A stretch of 11,699 nt of DNA from Pseudopedobacter sp043763845 (GTDB lineage: Bacteria > Bacteroidota > Bacteroidia > Sphingobacteriales > Sphingobacteriaceae), in contig JAYULE010000112.1 in NCBI GenBank assembly GCA_043763845.1, positions 1-11,699 on the forward strand, given 5' to 3'. Below, piece after piece: positions 7,953 to 11,699 of this stretch. How positions within the stretch are numbered: the stretch's first letter is position 1; each line of letters begins with the position of its first letter. Under the pieces are notes generated by a model. It saw only the letters and a list, made by a program, of their open reading frames with translations, did not search any database and had not been told where the DNA came from. Made by a program: the position numbers and the translations under genes.

Positions 7953-9548
7953 ATGTCTGATATAACTGAATTGAACGACAAGCTCGTACCCGAGCTACGG
8001 GATATTGCAAAAAGTTTTGGTGTAGAAAATGCCGATGAATTGCGCAAAGCTGATTTAGTAGCTAAAATTACCGAACAACAAGCACTTATTGAAGCTGCGA
8101 AAAATGGTTTAGATGCCAATTTATCCGAAGATAATGAATCTGAGAACAATTTAAAACCAAAAAAAAGAGCTAGAACTTTAAAGGCTCCAGCTTTAGTAGA
8201 AAAAAAACGATCGGATGTGCCTTTAGACGACGTAAAGCAATTTGATTTACCCGATTTAGACCTAGTTGCCGACGAACAAGAAGAAGGTATTAATGAAGCA
8301 TTGGTAGCCGCAACTGCAAGCGAAGCGGTAGAAAATACAGCCGATAAACAAGAAGTTAAACAAATACGCCCCGAAAAAAATCAAAATACAGGTAATGGTC
8401 GCATAAACCGCAATAACGATACCGCATTTGATTTTGATAATGTAATTGTTAATGAAGGTGTGTTAGAAATTATGCCCGATGGTTATGGTTTTTTACGCTC
8501 GTCGGATTATAACTATCTTTCATCGCCCGACGATATTTACGTATCGCAATCGCAAATAAAATTGTTTGGTTTAAAAACTGGCGATACTGTACGTGGAAGC
8601 ATTCGCCCACCAAAAGAAGGTGAAAAATATTTTCCGTTGGTAAGGGTTGAATCTATAAACGGCCGCATACCTGCCGAAGTAAGAGACCGTGTACCTTTCG
8701 ATTTTTTAACCCCATTATTTCCAACCGAGCGGTTAAATTTGTTTACCAAATCGTCCGATTATTCTACCCGAATTATGGATTTATTTACCCCAATTGGTAA
8801 AGGCCAGCGTGGTTTAATTGTTGCCCAGCCTAAAACTGGTAAAACAAATTTGTTAAAAGAAGTGGCCAATGCTATTGCTGCAAACCACCCCGAAGTTTAT
8901 TTAATTATTTTATTGATAGATGAACGCCCCGAAGAAGTAACCGATATGTCGAGAAACGTAAGGGCCGAAGTGGTGGCATCAACATTTGATGAACCTGCCG
9001 ACCGTCACGTTAAAATTGCCAACATAGTTTTAGAAAAAGCCAAACGAATGGTAGAGTGTGGCCACGATGTGGTAATACTTTTAGATTCGATAACTCGTTT
9101 AGCAAGAGCGTATAACACAGTTGCGCCAGCATCGGGTAAAATACTATCGGGCGGGGTTGATGCCAATGCATTACACAAACCCAAACGCTTTTTTGGTGCA
9201 GCCCGTAATATAGAAGACGGTGGTTCACTTACTATTTTAGCAACTGCTTTAACCGAAACAGGTTCTAAAATGGATGAAGTTATTTTTGAAGAGTTTAAAG
9301 GTACTGGTAATATGGAGTTACAATTAGACCGTAAACTATCTAACAAACGTATATTCCCAGCTATTGATTTAACAGCATCAAGCACTCGTAGAGACGATTT
9401 ATTGTTAGATAAAGAAACCCTGCAACGAGTTTGGATTTTAAGAAACCACTTGGCCGATATGAACCCACAAGAAGCAATGGAGTTTTTACAAAACCAAATG
9501 AAAGGCACACGCAGTAACGACGAATTTTTGGTATCGATGAACGGGTAG
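7953..9548 (+). CDS. rho: Transcription termination factor Rho
   Basis: Rho is the hexameric RNA-dependent ATPase that translocates along nascent RNA and releases it from RNA polymerase. I prefer the ATG at 7953 because the family N-terminus begins with MSDITELNDKLVPELRDIAK; an in-frame ATG at 7917 would add 12 atypical residues. Numbering from 7917, the parts are a Rho_N helical domain (about 13-60), a charged, N/E/K-rich low-complexity insertion (about 64-172) absent from E. coli Rho, the cold-shock RNA-binding domain (about 178-250), Walker A in IVAQPKTGKT (301-310), LLIDERPEEVTD (332-343), Walker B VVILLD (385-390), and the secondary RNA-binding Q-loop SGKILSGGVDANAL (406-419). The insertion is typical of Bacteroidota. 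In Bacteroides thetaiotaomicron the corresponding disordered region is reported to drive phase separation. Catalytic motifs are intact. A tandem-repeat array follows the stop. Confidence 0.96.
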   Translation: MSDITELNDKLVPELRDIAKSFGVENADELRKADLVAKITEQQALIEAAKNGLDANLSEDNESENNLKPKKRARTLKAPALVEKKRSDVPLDDVKQFDLPDLDLVADEQEEGINEALVAATASEAVENTADKQEVKQIRPEKNQNTGNGRINRNNDTAFDFDNVIVNEGVLEIMPDGYGFLRSSDYNYLSSPDDIYVSQSQIKLFGLKTGDTVRGSIRPPKEGEKYFPLVRVESINGRIPAEVRDRVPFDFLTPLFPTERLNLFTKSSDYSTRIMDLFTPIGKGQRGLIVAQPKTGKTNLLKEVANAIAANHPEVYLIILLIDERPEEVTDMSRNVRAEVVASTFDEPADRHVKIANIVLEKAKRMVECGHDVVILLDSITRLARAYNTVAPASGKILSGGVDANALHKPKRFFGAARNIEDGGSLTILATALTETGSKMDEVIFEEFKGTGNMELQLDRKLSNKRIFPAIDLTASSTRRDDLLLDKETLQRVWILRNHLADMNPQEAMEFLQNQMKGTRSNDEFLVSMNG

Positions 9549-9552
9549 TAGG

Positions 9553-9571
9553 GGCGACCCTTGTGGTCGCC
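9553..9571. repeat. Perfect GC-rich palindrome just after rho
   Basis: GGCGACC (9553-9559) and GGTCGCC (9565-9571) pair perfectly around a CTTGT loop, starting 4 bp after the rho stop. An A-run, not a T-run, follows on the plus strand, so it is not a standard intrinsic terminator for rho. Sequences of this GGCGACC...GGTCGCC kind are recognised as dispersed REP-like palindromes in many bacterial genomes. It could protect the rho mRNA 3' end or simply be repeat DNA. Its right arm is also the first base block of the tandem array that follows. Confidence 0.65.
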
Positions 9572-9724
9572 TAAAAAAGCAAACACCCAGTGATTGCAGA
9601 GAAAGCGGTTGGTCGCCCAAAAAAGCAATTACATAGTGATTGCATGAAAAGCGTTGGTCGCCCCAAAAAGCAAACACGCAGTGATTGCATAAAAACGCCC
9701 AGTTAGTCGCCAAAAAAAGCCCAA
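9565..9724. repeat. Tandem repeat of about 46 bp, three full copies and a partial fourth
   Basis: Units start with GGTCGCC at 9565, 9611 and 9656, and with AGTCGCC at 9705, giving unit lengths of 46, 45 and 49 bp before the degenerate end. Each full unit reads GGTCGCC, an A-run, GCAANNAC, three bases, GTGATTGC, an A-rich stretch with GCG, then a short T-rich end. Within each unit GCAANNAC and GTGATTGC form an eight-position hairpin with a 3-nt loop: 9579-9597, 9625-9643 and 9670-9688. Units one and three carry one A-A mismatch, while unit two pairs fully with a G-U. The lengths are not multiples of three, so this is not a protein repeat. Confidence 0.8.
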
Positions 9725-9817
9725 AAGAGTTTTTTAGCGTTTGAGTAAATTATAGCATAACAAAATTATTTACAAAAAATTATTAATATTTGAAATAACT
9801 TTTGATAATTTAGAACT

Positions 9818-10063
9818 ATGGAAGCTTCAATTATAAAAATTGGAAACTCGAAAGGGTTACGACTAAGCAAAGCGATTTTGGAAAAATATAATATTAAAGA
9901 CAAAGTTGAACTATTTTTTGAATTAGGTCAAATTGTTTTAAAACCTATAAACAATCCAAGAAATAATTGGGAAGCAGCTTTTAAAGAAATGAATGCATCT
10001 GGCGACGATAAATTATTTATAAGTAGTGTTACCGAAGATGATAATTTTGATGAATGGAATTAA
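9818..10063 (+). CDS. mazE: MazE-family antitoxin (AbrB/SpoVT fold)
   Basis: This 81-residue protein has the size and layout of MazE. The N-terminal swapped-hairpin DNA-binding domain covers about residues 1-45, with the family pattern IIKIGNSKGLRLSKAILEKY and a VELFFELGQIVLKPI strand pair. The acidic C-terminal tail (ending EDDNFDEWN) is the part that in this family wraps onto and blocks the MazF toxin. The stop TAA at 10061-10063 overlaps the mazF start (ATG 10054) by ten bases, so the two are translationally coupled. Such antitoxins usually repress their own operon, together with the toxin. The partner toxin here is interrupted by a stop, so this antitoxin may act only as a DNA-binding protein or as a guard against related toxins elsewhere. 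Confidence 0.9.
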   Translation: MEASIIKIGNSKGLRLSKAILEKYNIKDKVELFFELGQIVLKPINNPRNNWEAAFKEMNASGDDKLFISSVTEDDNFDEWN

Positions 10064-10377
10064 CACAATATTCAATAGTATTGGTAAATCTAGATTCTAC
10101 GCAAGGTAGTGAAATTAAAAAAACCAGACCTTGTGTTATTGTTTCTCCATACTAAATGAATAAACATTTAAATACATTAGTTGTGTGTCCAATGACCACA
10201 AATACAAAATCATATCCAACAAGAGTGCCTGTAAACCATAATGGTAAAAAAGGTATGATTTCAATAGACCAAATCAGAACTATAGATAAATCAAGAATCT
10301 TAAAAGTTTTGGGAAAACTAAATAATGCCGAAATCAAAATGAGTAAAGGCGTTTTAAAAGAAACTTTTGTAGATTAG
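10054..10377 (+). pseudogene. mazF: MazF-family mRNA interferase, interrupted by an in-frame TAA
   Basis: MazF toxins are ribosome-independent endoribonucleases that cut mRNA at short motifs. Reading from ATG 10054 gives 33 residues with the family N-terminus (IVLVNLDSTQGSEIKKTRPCVIVSP), then TAA at 10153-10155. An ATG follows at once in the same frame, with 73 further residues (MNKHLNTLVVCPMTTN..., PTRVPVNHNGKKGMISIDQIRTIDK, VLGKL) to the TAG at 10377. Ignoring the stop, the protein would be 107 residues, the normal family length. The expected catalytic residues R25 and T48 are both present but on opposite sides of the stop. Relatives usually have Glu before this Met-Asn, so a GAA-to-TAA change is the simplest cause. 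Inactivation is the default reading. Restart at the TAAATG junction, producing two chains, cannot be excluded, nor can a sequencing error. Confidence 0.85.
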
Positions 10378-10408
10378 ATACTTTCTAGTTCTAGGGAATT
10401 ACTGAAAA

Positions 10409-11086
10409 ATGCTAAAAAAACACATACCCAACGCCATAACCTGTGGCAACTTGTTTACAGGTTGCATTGGCGTAGTGTATGCTTTTAATGGCAACCTTAA
10501 AACGGTTGCTTTTTTTGTTTTGGCATGTGGTATATTTGATTTTTTTGATGGTTTTGCTGCTAGGTTGTTAAACGTAAAATCAGATATTGGTAAGGAGTTA
10601 GATAGCCTTGCCGATGTAATAAGTTTTGGGTTATTGCCAGGGGTTATATTTTATCAAATGCTTTTGCAAAGCACCCATTTGCCATTTTGGTTTCCTTATT
10701 TAGGATTTTTGATACCTGTTTTTTCGGCCATAAGGCTAGCAAAATTTAATATTGATACCCAACAAACCGAAAACTTTATTGGTTTAAACACGCCCACAAA
10801 CACATTTTTTGTAATATCGTTACCTTATTTAATAACCGATTTTGATTTTATTGGCAACCCTTACTTTTTATTGGTTTTAATTCTGGTTTTAAGTTATTTG
10901 TTGGTAAGTAATATCAAACTGTTTTCGTTAAAACTAAACAGCAATGGTTGGCAATGCAATAAATACAAATACATTTTTTTAATTTGTTCGAGCTTTTGCT
11001 TAGCATTTCTTATGTTTGCGGCTGCACCAATTATATTAATTTTATACTTAGTTTTTTCACAACTACATTTTAAATACCAACCATGA
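10409..11086 (+). CDS. pssA: CDP-diacylglycerol-serine O-phosphatidyltransferase (phosphatidylserine synthase)
   Basis: The enzyme joins serine to CDP-diacylglycerol to make phosphatidylserine, the precursor of phosphatidylethanolamine, in the inner membrane. The full CDP-alcohol phosphatidyltransferase signature DGx2ARx8Gx3Dx3D is present at residues 47-69 (D47, G48, A51, R52, G61, D65, D69), preceded by D44. Several hydrophobic membrane segments follow, around 70-85, 92-110, 130-170 and 187-218. The length of 225 and the N-terminus (KKHIPNAITCGNLFTG) fit the bacterial integral-membrane type related to Bacillus PssA, not the E. coli peripheral type. The start lies 31 bp after mazF. The stop TGA overlaps the purS ATG as ATGA. 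A psd decarboxylase gene is not in the window. Confidence 0.93.
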   Translation: MLKKHIPNAITCGNLFTGCIGVVYAFNGNLKTVAFFVLACGIFDFFDGFAARLLNVKSDIGKELDSLADVISFGLLPGVIFYQMLLQSTHLPFWFPYLGFLIPVFSAIRLAKFNIDTQQTENFIGLNTPTNTFFVISLPYLITDFDFIGNPYFLLVLILVLSYLLVSNIKLFSLKLNSNGWQCNKYKYIFLICSSFCLAFLMFAAAPIILILYLVFSQLHFKYQP

Positions 11087-11334
11087 AATTTTTAGCAGCA
11101 ATAGATGTAATGCCCCTCAAAGAAATTTTAGACCCACAAGGTAAAGCAGTAAGCAGCAGTATGAAAAACTTGGGCTTAGCCGAAATACAAAACGTTAGAA
11201 TTGGACGCCATATCACTCTAGAAATTGATGCCGAAAACGAAACCATAGCATCGCATAAAGTTGAAACGGCATGTAAAAACTTATTAGCAAATATGATTAT
11301 GGAAAACTTTACATTTCAATTAAAAGCGCTGTAA
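11083..11334 (+). CDS. purS: Phosphoribosylformylglycinamidine synthase subunit PurS
   Basis: PurS is the small structural subunit of the three-part FGAM synthase (PurS, small PurL, PurQ), which converts FGAR to FGAM in purine synthesis using ATP and glutamine. The 83 residues match the family length and show its markers: an initial strand, LKEILDPQGKAV near 12-23 and a LGLAEIQNVRIGRHITLEI stretch near 30-48, ending in a helix and strand. Its presence implies the short PurL type in this organism. purL and purQ are not in the window. The ATG overlaps the pssA stop by 4 nt, so the two are translationally coupled despite unrelated pathways. Confidence 0.92.
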   Translation: MKFLAAIDVMPLKEILDPQGKAVSSSMKNLGLAEIQNVRIGRHITLEIDAENETIASHKVETACKNLLANMIMENFTFQLKAL

Positions 11335-11336
11335 AG

Positions 11337-11361
11337 TTTTTTTTCTTCGCATAAAAAAAAA
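11337..11361 (+). terminator. Possible terminator region after purS
   Basis: Eight T residues (11337-11344), an eight-base spacer containing TTCGC, and nine A residues (11353-11361) form an A/T-only inverted repeat just after the purS stop. A transcript could fold U-run against A-run, but the stem has no G-C pairs and no T-run behind it, so it is a poor match to an intrinsic terminator. The location between purS and the next gene is the main support. Confidence 0.22.
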
Positions 11362-11415
11362 TGTAAGTACTAACACAAAAAGCTAAAAAATACAGTATAA
11401 TTTATTCTTTTTTTT

Positions 11416-11699
11416 ATGGTAAAAATTTTTAAAATAATAAGCTTTCTTTTATTAGCGACTTTTACATTTGCTTGTAATGAAGAAGTTAAAAAAGCCGAGA
11501 TTAAACTAAATGTTACGCCCAAATTATTTGCTCCTTTTCGTAACCACCAAAAAGTAGAGGTTGGCCCAGACTTAATTTTTGATGTTTTTAGTTGGGGACG
11601 TGGTGCCGATTCTACCTCTTCTTTGTTAATATTAAAATCCGATTCATTAAAAAATGATTTCTCGGTTGCCGAAACAGCCAATTTGGATGGGAAATTATC
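11416..11699 (+). CDS. Putative lipoprotein, N-terminal part (3' end outside window)
   Basis: The frame is open from ATG 11416 to the window end (94 codons). Residues 1-20 form a lipoprotein signal peptide: a KIFK basic start, a hydrophobic core, and TFAC ending at C20, a relaxed lipobox as is common in Bacteroidota. The mature protein would begin CNEEVKK. Acidic residues directly after the cysteine resemble the lipoprotein export signal for surface display in this phylum, so an outer-membrane and possibly surface location is inferred. The visible mature part (with PKLFAPFRNHQKVEVGPD and FDVFSWGRGADS) is not a family I recognise. A long minus-strand frame over the same bases lacks any such signal and is less likely. 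Confidence 0.65.
   Translation, partial: MVKIFKIISFLLLATFTFACNEEVKKAEIKLNVTPKLFAPFRNHQKVEVGPDLIFDVFSWGRGADSTSSLLILKSDSLKNDFSVAETANLDGKL

Noticed and set aside
9553..9571. Intrinsic terminator of rho
   Set aside because: The stem is good, but an A-run follows it on the plus strand in place of a T-run.
9005..9628. Minus-strand open frame of 207 codons
   Set aside because: It lies antisense to the highly conserved C-terminal half of rho and runs through non-coding repeat DNA. The composition has no domain character.
9486..9713. Minus-strand frame with apparent peptide repeats (FLCNH.VFAFLGDQ)
   Set aside because: The repeats only reflect the 45-49 bp DNA repeat read in one frame. The unit lengths are not all multiples of three, so the frame is not kept.
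10156..10377. Independent 73-residue gene after mazE
   Set aside because: Its sequence is the C-terminal two thirds of MazF in the same frame as the upstream fragment, so it is annotated as part of the interrupted mazF.
10383..10394. TTCTAG hexamer repeated twice before pssA
   Set aside because: Two adjacent copies of a six-base word are too little to support a regulatory site.
11370..11681. Minus-strand open frame of 103 codons
   Set aside because: The plus strand has a clear lipoprotein signal peptide over the same bases, and the minus frame ends in a low-complexity AT-rich intergenic stretch.

Overview
The window reads as a chromosomal segment of an AT-rich member of the Bacteroidota, closest in style to the Sphingobacteriia/Chitinophagia/Cytophagia side. 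The evidence is the gene content (Bacteroidota-type Rho with a long disordered insertion, type-2 PyrF, stand-alone PurS), starts without clear Shine-Dalgarno sequences, and a lipoprotein with acidic residues just after its lipidation cysteine. The species cannot be named from the sequence alone.

Left half (1-6592): the end of a plus-strand gene and its probable terminator meet a minus-strand block converging on it. That block, in transcription order, is a DUF4143-type AAA ATPase (6592-5258), recD (5146-3338) and recC (3317-126). RecC and RecD are two of the three subunits of the RecBCD exonuclease V. recB is not in the window, although its product is needed for a working enzyme. Upstream of the ATPase lies a four-copy array of direct repeats with a 32-33 bp period.

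Middle (6593-9817): pyrF (pyrimidine synthesis, minus strand) and rho (transcription termination, plus strand) diverge from a shared 200-bp AT-rich control region. Between pyrF and the ATPase lie the repeat array and a GC-richer imperfect inverted repeat. Downstream of rho is a palindrome followed by about 3.5 copies of a roughly 46-bp tandem repeat, each full copy holding a small hairpin.

Right part (9818-11699): a mazEF toxin-antitoxin operon in which the toxin frame is cut by one in-frame TAA between its two catalytic residues, with an ATG directly after the stop. Next come pssA (phosphatidylserine synthase) and purS (purine synthesis), which overlap by 4 nt, and then the start of an unidentified lipoprotein that runs off the window.

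Most of the window is housekeeping: DNA repair, nucleotide synthesis, termination and phospholipid synthesis. I do not see a clearly new multi-gene system. The items most worth a second look are the nonsense-split mazF, the phased repeats in front of the ATPase, and the repeat array after rho.
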